A stretch of 58,866 bases of DNA from an uncultured SAR116 cluster alpha proteobacterium (GTDB taxonomy: Bacteria > Pseudomonadota > Alphaproteobacteria > Puniceispirillales > Marisalimonadaceae). The notes beneath the pieces were generated by a model that had not been told where the DNA came from, did no database searches, and saw only the letters and a list, made by a program, of their open reading frames with translations. The position numbers were made by a program, and so were the translations under genes. Shown piece by piece: positions 46,961 to 55,761 of this stretch. Location of the stretch: assembly GCA_902595515.1 (NCBI GenBank), contig CACJQK010000007.1:1-58866 (forward strand), in the 5' to 3' direction. Every line of letters begins with the position of its first letter. Within the stretch, counting starts at the first letter, position 1.

Positions 46961-47632
46961 TTGTCAGAAGATTTAAAATTAGCTTTATTTGATTATGATG
47001 GAACAATAGTCGATTCTGCGATAATGATTGTTAAAGGTGCTATTGAAGCTTTTAGAATGTGTGGATTACCAGACCCTGATCCAAAAAAAGTCAGAGAAAA
47101 TATTGGCAAGCCACTGGCTATTGCCCTAGATGATTATATGCCACCAGGTTTTGATGTAACACCAGAACAAATTTCAGATGCTTACAGATCATGGTATGCA
47201 GAACAAGGTAAATTAGGTTTGCAAAATGAACCATTATACCCTGGATTGGTTGAATTATTAAATGAACTTAAAGAAACTAATTGGTTAATTGGAATTGCAA
47301 CCAACAAGTCTAGAATTGGATTGACAAATGGTTTGGCTAAACATGATTTATCTAATATTTTTGATATAACAATGAGTACAGACGAAAATATACCCAAACC
47401 TAATCCAGCGATGGCAATTAAAGCTATGAATGATTTAGGTGTACAAAAGGAACGTTGTGTAATGATTGGCGATACAATTAATGATATTGGGTTAGGAGTT
47501 AATGCCGGTATTATTAGTATAGGAGTTACATGGGGTTATAACAGTAAGGAATTATTATCTTCAGCTGGAGCAAGTTATTTAGTTAATGACTCAATTGAAT
47601 TAAGTAAATTAATGAAAACAATATGTCCCTAA
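46961..47632 (+). CDS. HAD-family hydrolase, phosphoglycolate phosphatase-like
   Basis: The 223-aa protein starts with TTG, supported by a GGAGAG site 6 nt upstream. HAD motif I is LALFDYDGTIVDS (nucleophile Asp11, acid Asp13), motif II IGIATNKS, motif III lysine in PKPNPAMAIK, and motif IV MIGDTINDIGLG. The alpha-helical cap insertion follows motif I. Phosphoglycolate or another small phosphate ester is likely. It lies between rluC and ATP12. Confidence 0.9.
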   Translation: MSEDLKLALFDYDGTIVDSAIMIVKGAIEAFRMCGLPDPDPKKVRENIGKPLAIALDDYMPPGFDVTPEQISDAYRSWYAEQGKLGLQNEPLYPGLVELLNELKETNWLIGIATNKSRIGLTNGLAKHDLSNIFDITMSTDENIPKPNPAMAIKAMNDLGVQKERCVMIGDTINDIGLGVNAGIISIGVTWGYNSKELLSSAGASYLVNDSIELSKLMKTICP

Positions 47633-47633
47633 A

Positions 47634-48326
47634 ATGAAAAAATTTTGGGAAAAAGTAAGTATAAAAAAAATATCATCTGATTCTTTTTGTGTCATGTTGG
47701 ACAAAAGAATTCTAAAAACACCCTTAAAAAGAGAGTTAGTATTACCAAACTTAAATTTAGCACAAGAGATTGTAAAAGAGTGGGATCAAGATTCAAAAAA
47801 TATAAATACTGAATCAATGATTTTTTATGGTCTTATTTCGACTTCTTTAGATAAAATAATAGATAATAAAAATTTGTATATTAATGATATTCTTGATTAT
47901 ATAGATACTGATCTAATTTGTTATCGCGCTGAAAATCCAAAAGAATTAGTTGAACTCCAAAAAAATAAATGGGACCCAATAATATTACTTATTGAAAAAT
48001 ATATTGGCACTAAAGTTCATGTATTCGAGGGTGTTTTACCTAAAAAACAACATGCTACTGTACACGATCGCTTAAACAATGTAATTAATAAGTTTGATAT
48101 TTTTGAAATTTCAGCATTACATAGAATCACAAATATTACAGGATCCATCTTCTTATCATTATGTGTTTTAAAAAAAGATATTTCAAAAAATGAAGTTTTT
48201 GAGTTGTCGTTTTTAGATGAATTGTGGCAAGCAGAGAATTGGGGTTTTGATGAAGGGACTTCACAAAAAAGAAAAGAAATATCTATTGAATTAAATAAAT
48301 CTATATTTTTTTTAGATTGTCTTTAA
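47634..48326 (+). CDS. ATP12-family F1-ATPase assembly chaperone
   Basis: The 230-aa protein has KKFWEKVSIKKISSDSFCVM at the N-terminus. Mid-protein features are the ATP12 pattern DKRILKTPLKRELVLPN, EWDQDSKNINTESM, the YIDTDLICYRAENPKEL motif and WDPIILLIEK. The C-terminal block is LDELWQAENWGFDEG. In mitochondria ATP12 protects the F1 alpha subunit during assembly; the alphaproteobacterial homologues are inferred to act similarly. Only one nucleotide separates it from the HAD gene. Confidence 0.9.
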   Translation: MKKFWEKVSIKKISSDSFCVMLDKRILKTPLKRELVLPNLNLAQEIVKEWDQDSKNINTESMIFYGLISTSLDKIIDNKNLYINDILDYIDTDLICYRAENPKELVELQKNKWDPIILLIEKYIGTKVHVFEGVLPKKQHATVHDRLNNVINKFDIFEISALHRITNITGSIFLSLCVLKKDISKNEVFELSFLDELWQAENWGFDEGTSQKRKEISIELNKSIFFLDCL

Positions 48327-48344
48327 TGAAAAGCTGTTTTTACT

Positions 48345-48713
48345 ATGACAAAAAGGATAAATGAATATTTCATAAAGCAATTAAATCCTCAAGCCAAAGT
48401 GTTATTTCAAGAGTATAATATTGCGTTTGAAAATAAAATGTGGGCGTCAGTAATGATATTATCCCTTACGATTATTGATAATATTTTGAATGATATAGAT
48501 AATTTAGATTATGTTGATGGATTAGATATAAATCACTTTAAAAGCTCGAAAGATTTTCATTGGTTGAGAATTAGACGTAACCAAATACTACATTTTGAAA
48601 AACCTATAGAAGGATTTTTTGGAAATAAAGATAGTGATAAGACTTTAAAATTAGACGCAGTTCGTGCTGACAAGACCTTAAAAGAATGCTTTTGCATTCT
48701 GTTCAGGAAATAA
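48345..48713 (+). CDS. Small HEPN-motif-like protein of unknown function
   Basis: A 122-aa mostly alpha-helical protein, 18 nt after ATP12 on the same strand. The central region reads DFHWLRIRRNQILHFEKPIE: R78-N79-Q80-I81-L82-H83 fits the R-x4-6-H signature of HEPN ribonucleases, with Asn directly after Arg as in many of them. Upstream helices (MWASVMILSLTIIDNILND) fit a helical bundle. No nucleotidyltransferase (MNT) antitoxin gene is adjacent. The fold and activity are inference; it could also be a non-catalytic conserved protein tied to ATP12. Confidence 0.6.
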   Translation: MTKRINEYFIKQLNPQAKVLFQEYNIAFENKMWASVMILSLTIIDNILNDIDNLDYVDGLDINHFKSSKDFHWLRIRRNQILHFEKPIEGFFGNKDSDKTLKLDAVRADKTLKECFCILFRK

Positions 48714-48716
48714 TAA

Positions 48717-49367
48717 TTATTTTAGTTTAAATAAACCTTCATTACCAAAAACTTTGTAAAAATTTTTTTTTAAACTGATATCTAATTCTTTAAGAGATAT
48801 TTTTTTATCTAATTTGTAAAAACAAGTTACACCAGAATTCTTTATCCCACACGGTACAATATTATTAAATTCATCTAGATTTGGATTTACATTTATAGAT
48901 ATTCCATGAAAAGTTATCCAACTTGATATTCTAATACCTAGTGCAGCAATTTTATCGTATCCATTATTATCTTTTACCCATACACCAGGCTGGCCATTAA
49001 TCCTTACTCCATCAATATAGAAATCTTTTAAAGTAAGAATTATTAATTCTTCTAGTGCATTTATGTATGCTTTTACATCCTGTAATCTATTTTTTAAATT
49101 TAACATTAAATAAACAACTCTTTGACCAGGACCATGCCAAGTCCACTGTCCACCTCTACCGGTATATAGAAAATTTACATTACTATTTTTTAAATCCTCT
49201 AGTTTAGCAGATGTTCCAGCAGTAAAAATAGAATTATGCTCTAAAAGCCAAATCATCTCACAAGCAGAATTTTTTTTAATCTCTAAAACACGTTTTTTCA
49301 TTTCTGAAACGGCAAAATCATATTCTACAAGATTATTTGATGTTTTCCATTCTATTTCATTAATCAA
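48717..49367 (-). CDS. lipB: Octanoyl-[ACP]:protein N-octanoyltransferase LipB
   Basis: Transfers octanoyl from ACP to lipoyl domains, the first step of lipoate assembly. The 216-aa protein has TGRGGQWTWHGPGQRVVYLM, the catalytic lysine in KIAALGIRISSWITFHGISI and the cysteine in IVPCGIKNSGVTCF. It is convergent with the HEPN-like gene (3 nt between stops) and divergent from tRNA-Leu. No lipA is visible in the window. Confidence 0.95.
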   Translation of the reverse strand: MINEIEWKTSNNLVEYDFAVSEMKKRVLEIKKNSACEMIWLLEHNSIFTAGTSAKLEDLKNSNVNFLYTGRGGQWTWHGPGQRVVYLMLNLKNRLQDVKAYINALEELIILTLKDFYIDGVRINGQPGVWVKDNNGYDKIAALGIRISSWITFHGISINVNPNLDEFNNIVPCGIKNSGVTCFYKLDKKISLKELDISLKKNFYKVFGNEGLFKLK

Positions 49368-49457
49368 AATAATTACTTCCGTTAAATTAAATACATAATA
49401 TATTATTTATGTTGCAATAATTATATCATTTTGTTATCGCAGAAGAGTATTTTTATT

Positions 49458-49544
49458 GCGGCTGTGGCGGAACTGGTAGACGCGCAGCGTTGAGGTCGCT
49501 GTGGGATAAAACCCGTGGAAGTTCGAGTCTTCTCAGCCGCACCA
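49458..49544 (+). tRNA. tRNA-Leu(GAG)
   Basis: An 87-nt class II tRNA with encoded CCA. The acceptor GCGGCTG pairs with CAGCCGC, the variable arm is long (TGGGATAAAACCCG), the T arm carries TTCGAGT, and the anticodon loop GTTGAGG gives GAG. It lies between lipB and a run of small minus-strand orphan genes. Confidence 0.95.
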
Positions 49545-49581
49545 TCTACATTAAATATAGATAATTTAAAATTTTAAAGAA

Positions 49582-49809
49582 CTATGCAGATTTCATATTT
49601 ACTCTCACGCAACTCTTACTTATCATTACAGGATAACTAAGTGCAGTTAAAAGTTCAGTTTCCATTTCATTTATTCTGAGATTACACTTATCTTTTGTTG
49701 AATAGTAACCATTGGTGTCTTCAATTCCAAAGCATTCATTACCATGATGTATTAGATTGAGTGGGGAGCAAACTAGCATTATTGCAAAAAACATAATATA
49801 TCCTTTCAT
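49582..49809 (-). CDS. Small putative exported protein (75 aa)
   Basis: I do not recognise it. The N-terminus MKGYIMFFAIMLVCSPLNLI looks like a signal peptide, and the mature part has three further cysteines (near residues 26, 42 and 67) and is otherwise polar. A near-perfect GGGAGGT ribosome site precedes the ATG, which supports a real gene. It is isolated: tRNA-Leu is downstream on the other strand, and a 213-bp AT-rich gap lies upstream. Confidence 0.6.
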   Translation of the reverse strand: MKGYIMFFAIMLVCSPLNLIHHGNECFGIEDTNGYYSTKDKCNLRINEMETELLTALSYPVMISKSCVRVNMKSA

Positions 49810-49915
49810 AAATTACCTCCCAGTAACAACTTAGGATTTATTATTAGAAAATCACTATTAATAAAAACTCTTTATTAAAAAAATTTATAAATGTAATTTT
49901 TTTATGCATAAACTT

Positions 49916-49956
49916 AAATTTAATTAAAAATTAATCGATTTTAATTAATTAAATTT
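49916..49956. repeat. AT-only imperfect inverted repeat in intergenic gap
   Basis: AAATTTAATTAAAA (49916-49929) faces TTTTAATTAATTAAATTT (49939-49956), which is its complement with a four-base insertion. It lies in the 213-bp gap between two minus-strand small genes. It could form a hairpin at the 3' end of the 82-aa gene, but such composition arises easily by chance here. I see nothing else in this gap. Confidence 0.4.
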
Positions 49957-50022
49957 TACACAGTTATTCTAAATACAATTGATTATTAAGAAATAAGCAG
50001 TTTAAACAACAAAATGTATAAT

Positions 50023-50271
50023 TTAGTTCACTTTGTTTTCTGAAATTTTAGTTTCTTTTTTGATCTTTTGCTCTAAGTGATCAATCATTATTCGTCTCAT
50101 ATACTCAGCTCTCGCTAAATTTGTAAATGAATACTCACGAATATCATCATGGGCTATTCTTATAGAAAAATTATAGAATGCACCACTTTTCTTTATACTA
50201 GATGCACTACCTGCAGCTATTTTACTAGTATTGACTAATGTACCGAATTTAGTTTCGATTATTTTTGACAT
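50023..50271 (-). CDS. Hypothetical 82-aa protein
   Basis: I do not recognise the family. The protein is soluble, with a predicted beta-rich first half (TKFGTLVNTSKIAAGSASSI, FYNFSIRIAHDDIREYSF) and a helical second half (ARAEYMRRIMIDHLEQKIKK). A GGAG ribosome site lies 8 nt before the ATG, which supports expression. Isolated on the minus strand. Confidence 0.6.
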   Translation of the reverse strand: MSKIIETKFGTLVNTSKIAAGSASSIKKSGAFYNFSIRIAHDDIREYSFTNLARAEYMRRIMIDHLEQKIKKETKISENKVN

Positions 50272-50363
50272 AGTTAATCTCCATAAAATTAAGCATTTCT
50301 AATATTATGATATCAAAATTTAAAATATGTCAAAATAAAACTTTAATTATATTAAATAAGAAT

Positions 50364-50708
50364 TTAACAATATTCATACAAAAAATGGGATCTATCATAA
50401 GTATGTTGCCTTACTTGTGTGCTCCATCGTCCTTTTTCAACAGCAATTGCCCATTCTTTACTATTGATAACTTCTGGATTATCAATTTCATACACAGCCA
50501 CAAACTTTTGATTGGGTGAATCCATTGATTTTGTTTCACCACCTATAGAAAAATTAAAGGGTATTCCTTTACCTCTAGTTACTTTATTTACTCCTGGAAC
50601 ATTAAGCAAATGCGGTACATGTTCTTCATCATATACTTCATTAAATAAATCTTCATATTCTTTTTTAACATTCATAGAGACTATAAAAACAAATTTAGAA
50701 ATACTCAT
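50364..50708 (-). CDS. Dimeric alpha/beta-barrel (EthD-like) small protein
   Basis: A 114-aa protein from the second of two adjacent ATGs; AAGGAG is 5 nt before this one and only 2 nt before the first. The pattern FVFIVSMNVKKEYEDLFNEV, YDEEHVPHLLNVPGVNKVTR and VAVYEIDNPEVINSKEWAIA resembles ferredoxin-like dimeric barrels of the EthD type. Small-molecule binding is inferred; no catalytic residue can be named. Its start overlaps the end of the GIY-YIG gene. Confidence 0.7.
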   Translation of the reverse strand: MSISKFVFIVSMNVKKEYEDLFNEVYDEEHVPHLLNVPGVNKVTRGKGIPFNFSIGGETKSMDSPNQKFVAVYEIDNPEVINSKEWAIAVEKGRWSTQVRQHTYDRSHFLYEYC

Positions 50709-50970
50709 CATGACTCCTTTTTTTATTATATGATTTGACTAATAATTCTTTATTTTTTTTATCAAGTTTTTTTATTTCTATTTCTCTTTTAATAGCTTTG
50801 CTTCTACTTATGCAATCCTCAGTGTAGATTAATTTAAAAGGTAATCTGGCTCTAACATATTTTGAACCATTACCCTTTGCATGAGTATCTAATCTTCTAT
50901 TTAAATTATTTGATATCCCAGTGTAGATAGAACTATCAATACATTTCAGCATATAAACAACCCAGTTCAT
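50695..50970 (-). CDS. GIY-YIG domain protein (UPF0213/YhbQ-like)
   Basis: A 91-aa single-domain GIY-YIG nuclease-fold protein. WVVYMLKCIDSSIYTGISNN carries the GIY...YIG pattern in the V-V-Y...Y-T-G form, the conserved arginine is in NNLNRRLDTHAKGNGSKYVR, and the metal-binding glutamate in IKREIEIKKL. Proteins of this size are widespread and mostly of unclear role. It follows the ABC ATPase by 13 nt and overlaps the next gene by 14 bp. Confidence 0.87.
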   Translation of the reverse strand: MNWVVYMLKCIDSSIYTGISNNLNRRLDTHAKGNGSKYVRARLPFKLIYTEDCISRSKAIKREIEIKKLDKKNKELLVKSYNKKRSHDEYF

Positions 50971-50983
50971 TGAATTATTTCAT

Positions 50984-51940
50984 CTAATTATCTTTGATCA
51001 AATTAACAAAAACTTCTTCAAGGCGGACATTTTTAGTAGATAAATCTAATATTTTTAAATCTGTTTTATAAATTGTTTCTATAATTTTATTCATAGAAGT
51101 GTGTTTAGGGTTGAAATATATTTCAATTTTATTTTTAAAAATTTTAACATTACCGATATTTTTAAGACATTTCTTATCTTTTTCAGTAATCTTGTCGTTA
51201 GTGAATGTAATAAATATTACTTTTTGATTTGATTTTGAAAGTAATGATTTTTTTGTTTCATTAGCAATAATTTTGCCCTTATTGATTATGGCAATATGAT
51301 CGCATAAAAATTCAGCCTCTTCTAAATAATGTGTGGTTAATATTATTGTAACACCTAATTCATTTAATTTTTTAAAATAAGTCCATAGTTTTTGTCTTAA
51401 TTCTACATCCACACCTGCAGTTGGTTCATCTAATATGATAATAGGTGGTGAATGAACCATCGCTTTGGCTACTAATAGTCTTCGTCTCATTCCACCTGAT
51501 AATTTTCTACTATATATTTCAGCTTTGTCAGTTAAATCCATTAATTTTAAAAGCTCATTTGTTCGCCAATTATTTTTTGGAACATTAAACATTCCAGAAT
51601 GCAGATTAAGAGTTTCTTTGGGTGTAAAAAAAGCATCTATATTGAGTTCTTGTGGTACAACACCAACGGCGAGTTTTGATTGTTTTCTATATTTATCTAT
51701 ATCTAAACCCCATATACATACTTTCCCAGAAGTCTTTATAACTGCTCCAGAAATAATATTAATTAAAGTTGATTTTCCTGCACCATTAGGTCCAAGTAAA
51801 CCAAATATACTTCCAACGGGGACATTTAAGGATATATCATTTAAGGCAATATTATTGACTTTATCATTATAAATTTTAGATAACTTTTCAATTTGCAATG
51901 CTAATTGATTATTTGGAACTTCCCAATATTTTTCTGTCAC
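50984..51940 (-). CDS. ABC transporter ATP-binding protein (CcmA/DrrA type), permease not adjacent
   Basis: The 318-aa ATPase has Walker A GPNGAGKSTLI, Q-loop VGVVPQELN, signature LSGGMRRRLLVAKAM, Walker B IIILDEPTAGVD and the switch histidine TTHYLEEAEFL. The roughly 100-residue C-terminal extension matches the COG1131 multidrug/polysaccharide export group. The expected ABC-2 permease is not next to it: downstream is the GIY-YIG gene, upstream the divergent polA. The partner must lie elsewhere if it exists. Confidence 0.88.
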   Translation of the reverse strand: MTEKYWEVPNNQLALQIEKLSKIYNDKVNNIALNDISLNVPVGSIFGLLGPNGAGKSTLINIISGAVIKTSGKVCIWGLDIDKYRKQSKLAVGVVPQELNIDAFFTPKETLNLHSGMFNVPKNNWRTNELLKLMDLTDKAEIYSRKLSGGMRRRLLVAKAMVHSPPIIILDEPTAGVDVELRQKLWTYFKKLNELGVTIILTTHYLEEAEFLCDHIAIINKGKIIANETKKSLLSKSNQKVIFITFTNDKITEKDKKCLKNIGNVKIFKNKIEIYFNPKHTSMNKIIETIYKTDLKILDLSTKNVRLEEVFVNLIKDN

Positions 51941-52119
51941 TTAAGCTCTTTCTTTTCTTAAATATATAATAATAAATACAATGACATTAATTTTGAATTA
52001 ATGACAACTCTCTAATAATTAATTATAATAATATTGTTAATAAATACGTTGCAAGATAGTTTTAAATGCAATTTTTCTTAAACGAAAATAAATCTAATAA
52101 AAAGAATTTTTTAAATTAA

Positions 52120-54969
52120 ATGAATATATCGATTGAAAAAAACCCAAGACCTAATCTCAAATTGAATGATCCAAATAATTTATTTCTTATTGATGGGTCG
52201 GGATATATTTTTAGAGCTTTTTATGGCCTACCTTCAATGAGCAACAATGACGGTGTTCCAGTAAATGCAGTATTTGGTTATACTAAAATGCTTCTAAAGC
52301 TTATTGATGATTTTAAACCAATTTATGTAGCAGTTATATTTGACGTTGCTAGAAAAACTTTTAGAAATGATTTGTATAATTTGTATAAAGCAAATAGATC
52401 TGATCCTCCTGATGAATTAATTCCTCAATTTTCAATTATACGAGATGCTACTAATGCGATTGGATTACACGTTGTTGAAATGGAAGGGTATGAAGCTGAT
52501 GACTTAATTGCTACATATTCAGACATAGCATCAAAAATGAATAAAAATGTTATAATTGTATCTAGTGACAAAGATTTGATGCAGCTAGTTGATCAAAATA
52601 CAACTTTATTCGATCCTATGAAACAATTCTGGATAAATGATGATAAAGTTTTTGAAAAATTTGGAGTTTATCCTAATAAAGTAATTGATGTTCAATCTCT
52701 TGCAGGTGATACTAGTGATAACATACCTGGTGTGCCTGGAATTGGTATTAAAACAGCAGCAGAATTGATTAATGAATATGGAGACCTCGATCAATTATTA
52801 AATAGAGCCTCTGAGATAAAACAAAATAAAAGGAGAGAAAATTTATTAGAGTTTGCAGATAAAGCAATATTGTCTAGATCACTAGTAACACTTAAAAAAG
52901 ATGTTCCTATTAAATCTCAGATAGAAGAATTTAAAATAAGTTCTGAATTAAAGTTAAATAAATTAATTCCTTTTTTAAAGACACATGGTTTTAAAAGCAT
53001 ACTAAATAAATATGAAAATAGTGGAGAACTAAAAACTAATATCTCTAAGTCTGAGAAAAAAACTATTCCTGTTAATAACATAAATGAATATAGCTCTATT
53101 TCCAAAAAATACAAATTAATTGAAAATAAAGATCAATTAATAAAATTTTTAGAGAATTGTTATAGTAAATCAGTAATTGCATTTGATTGTGAAACTAATT
53201 CTTTAAATGCAAAAACTGCAGATTTAGTAGGGATTTCTCTTTCATGTGAAGAAGGTTTAGCCTGTTATATACCATTAAGACATGGACATGAACTAGATGA
53301 TAATCAATCAGACTTTAATTTTGATAATGTAAAATCCTTTAACCAAATTCATTTTGAAGATGCTATTGAATTACTCAAACCTATTTTAGAGGATAAATCC
53401 ATTTTAAAAATTGGTCATAACATCAAATTTGACGCGCTAGTAGTTAAACAATTACATAATGGTAATATAAATATTGATCCAATTGGAGATACTATGTGCC
53501 TTTCTTATGTTGTTGATTCAGGCAGAGTAGATAGTCACAAATTGGATGCTATGGCTTTTCGTGTATTAAATCACAATACAATCAAATACGAAGACATTTG
53601 TGGAAAAGGCAAAAACAAAATCTTATTTAATCAATTGTCACCATCTGATGCATTGGATTATGCATCTGAAGATGCAGATATAACTTTAGCAATATATAAT
53701 AGAGTTTTACCGAGAATATTTAATGATAAAAAATATTCTGTTTATAAAAGATTAGAAAATCCATTAATTAATGTATTAATTGAAATGGAAAATACCGGTG
53801 TAAAAATAAATGCTCAAAAACTCTCAGAAATTTCCAAAAATTTATCTGATAAAATTATAAAATTAGAAAATAAAATTTTTGATCATTGTGGTAAAACTTT
53901 CAATGTTGGTTCTCCAAAACAATTAGGAGAAATTTTGTTTGATGAAATGAAGATTGAAGGTGGTAAACGTTCCAAAAATGGATCTTGGCAAACTAGTGTA
54001 GAGGTTCTTGAAAATCTATCAGATTTAGGACATGAAATTGCACAACTCATTTTAAATTGGAGGCATTATTCTAAGTTAAAGAGTACTTATACTGATGCAT
54101 TAGTTGAACAAATAAATCCAAAAACTAAAAGAGTCCATACTAATTATTCAATGGTTGGCGCGAGTACTGGAAGATTATCTTCTTCAAATCCTAATTTACA
54201 GAATATACCCATAAAAACAGAAGAAGGAAGATTAATTAGGACAGCTTTTGTGTCTAAGCCAGGTTTTAAAATAGTATCTATGGACTATTCACAAATTGAA
54301 TTAAGGCTAATAGCGCACATAGCTGATGAAATAAAAATGTTGGATGCTTTTAATAATGATCTAGACATTCACTCTGACACAGCTTCAAAAGTTTTTGGGG
54401 TTCCCATAAATGAGATGACATCTGATATAAGAAGGAAAGCTAAAGCTATAAACTTTGGAATTATATATGGTATTTCTGCATACGGTCTTGCAAAACAATT
54501 GAAGTGCTCTGCAAATGAAGCAAAAGAATTTATAGATTCATATTTCAGGAGATTTCCTAGAATTAGAGATTATATGGTAGATATTAAATCTAACTTAGAA
54601 GAAAATGGTTTCGTAGAAACTTTGTTCAATAGACGTATCTATATAAACGATAGCAATTCTAAAAATCATAGGTTAAAAGGATTTGCTGAAAGGCAAGCGA
54701 TCAATGCGCCTATTCAAGGATCAGCTGCTGACATAATAAAACTAGCAATGGTAAAAATACACAAAAATTTATTTAATTATAAAAATGATGTTTCAATGCT
54801 AATGCAAGTTCATGATGAGCTTGTGTTTGAGATAAAAGAAAATAGCATTGATAAATATTCAAAGATTATCCAAGAAATTATGGAGCATGCTAATTTACCA
54901 AAAGTTAACTTGAACGTTAACTTAAAAGTGGATACTGGTTATGGATATAATTGGGCTGAGGCTCATTAG
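52120..54969 (+). CDS. polA: DNA polymerase I
   Basis: A 949-aa three-domain enzyme for Okazaki fragment processing and repair. The N-terminal 5'-3' exonuclease shows LFLIDGSGYIFRAFYG, YEADDLIATY and GDTSDNIPGVPGIG. The proofreading domain is intact: FDCETNSL (Exo I), GHNIKFDALV (Exo II) and YASEDADI (Exo III). The polymerase domain has motif A DYSQIELR, motif B RRKAKAINFGIIYG and motif C QVHDELVFE. Divergent from the ABC ATPase across a 179-bp gap with AT-rich promoter-like sequence. No adjacent partner gene. Confidence 0.97.
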   Translation: MNISIEKNPRPNLKLNDPNNLFLIDGSGYIFRAFYGLPSMSNNDGVPVNAVFGYTKMLLKLIDDFKPIYVAVIFDVARKTFRNDLYNLYKANRSDPPDELIPQFSIIRDATNAIGLHVVEMEGYEADDLIATYSDIASKMNKNVIIVSSDKDLMQLVDQNTTLFDPMKQFWINDDKVFEKFGVYPNKVIDVQSLAGDTSDNIPGVPGIGIKTAAELINEYGDLDQLLNRASEIKQNKRRENLLEFADKAILSRSLVTLKKDVPIKSQIEEFKISSELKLNKLIPFLKTHGFKSILNKYENSGELKTNISKSEKKTIPVNNINEYSSISKKYKLIENKDQLIKFLENCYSKSVIAFDCETNSLNAKTADLVGISLSCEEGLACYIPLRHGHELDDNQSDFNFDNVKSFNQIHFEDAIELLKPILEDKSILKIGHNIKFDALVVKQLHNGNINIDPIGDTMCLSYVVDSGRVDSHKLDAMAFRVLNHNTIKYEDICGKGKNKILFNQLSPSDALDYASEDADITLAIYNRVLPRIFNDKKYSVYKRLENPLINVLIEMENTGVKINAQKLSEISKNLSDKIIKLENKIFDHCGKTFNVGSPKQLGEILFDEMKIEGGKRSKNGSWQTSVEVLENLSDLGHEIAQLILNWRHYSKLKSTYTDALVEQINPKTKRVHTNYSMVGASTGRLSSSNPNLQNIPIKTEEGRLIRTAFVSKPGFKIVSMDYSQIELRLIAHIADEIKMLDAFNNDLDIHSDTASKVFGVPINEMTSDIRRKAKAINFGIIYGISAYGLAKQLKCSANEAKEFIDSYFRRFPRIRDYMVDIKSNLEENGFVETLFNRRIYINDSNSKNHRLKGFAERQAINAPIQGSAADIIKLAMVKIHKNLFNYKNDVSMLMQVHDELVFEIKENSIDKYSKIIQEIMEHANLPKVNLNVNLKVDTGYGYNWAEAH

Positions 54970-55056
54970 ATATTATGAACATAAATTAACTTAATTTAGC
55001 CTTGAATAAACCTAAATATTCCTCTCAAATTGTAATATAACCAAATTTAATTAAAT

Positions 55057-55758
55057 ATGGGTAAAAAAATGAGCGAAAAAATAATTATTATCGATGATGA
55101 TAACAATATTTTAACATCAGTCGCAGTAGCTTTAAAAGCTGAAGGTTGGGTGGTTAAAACTTTTAATGATAGTGAACAAGGTCTAATAGCGCTTCAAAGA
55201 GATACACCAGATATTGCAATATTAGATATTAAAATGCCAAAACTTGATGGTATGGAGGTTTTAAAAAAACTAAGAGAATCAAATGATGTTCCTGTAATTT
55301 TTTTAACAAGTAAAGATGATGAAATTGACGAAGCGATTGGACTTAGAATGGGAGCTGATGATTATATTACTAAACCATTTTCCCAAAAGCTTTTGATTGA
55401 AAGAATAAGAGCTGTACTCAGAAGGAGTTCATATAAAAACAATGATGTATCAGATAAGTTAATTCAAAGAAATAACTTATCACTTGATCCAGATAGACAT
55501 CTTTGCAAGTGGAAGGGTGAAGAAATTAGACTAACAGTTACTGAATTTTTAATTCTTTATTCTTTGACTCAAAGACCTGGATTAGTAAAAAACAGAGATC
55601 AACTCATTGATGCAGCATATGGTGAAACTATATATGTAGATGACAGAACAATCGATAGTCATATCAAAAGAATGAGGAGAAAATTTAGAGTTTTTGATAG
55701 AGATTTTGACCATATAGAGACTTTATATGGTGTGGGTTATAGATATAAAGATACATAA
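55057..55758 (+). CDS. chvI: OmpR-family response regulator, ChvI-like
   Basis: A 233-aa regulator. The receiver domain has the acidic pocket IIDDD, phospho-acceptor Asp57 in [12 protein letters not shown], the threonine in FLTSKDDE and the lysine in YITKPFS. The C-terminal winged-helix DNA-binding domain includes the [14 protein letters not shown] recognition helix. The start could also be the ATG at 55069. The downstream ChvG-like kinase and ahcY make ChvI the best assignment; in relatives it controls envelope and acid-stress genes. Confidence 0.85.
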   Translation: MGKKMSEKIIIIDDDNNILTSVAVALKAEGWVVKTFNDSEQGLIALQRDTPDIAILDIKMPKLDGMEVLKKLRESNDVPVIFLTSKDDEIDEAIGLRMGADDYITKPFSQKLLIERIRAVLRRSSYKNNDVSDKLIQRNNLSLDPDRHLCKWKGEEIRLTVTEFLILYSLTQRPGLVKNRDQLIDAAYGETIYVDDRTIDSHIKRMRRKFRVFDRDFDHIETLYGVGYRYKDT

Positions 55759-55761
55759 AAA

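Noticed and set aside
49810-50022. Possible origin or attachment site in the AT-rich gap after tRNA-Leu
   Set aside because: No DnaA-box cluster, integrase gene or repeated tRNA 3' end was seen; only AT-rich palindromic sequence.
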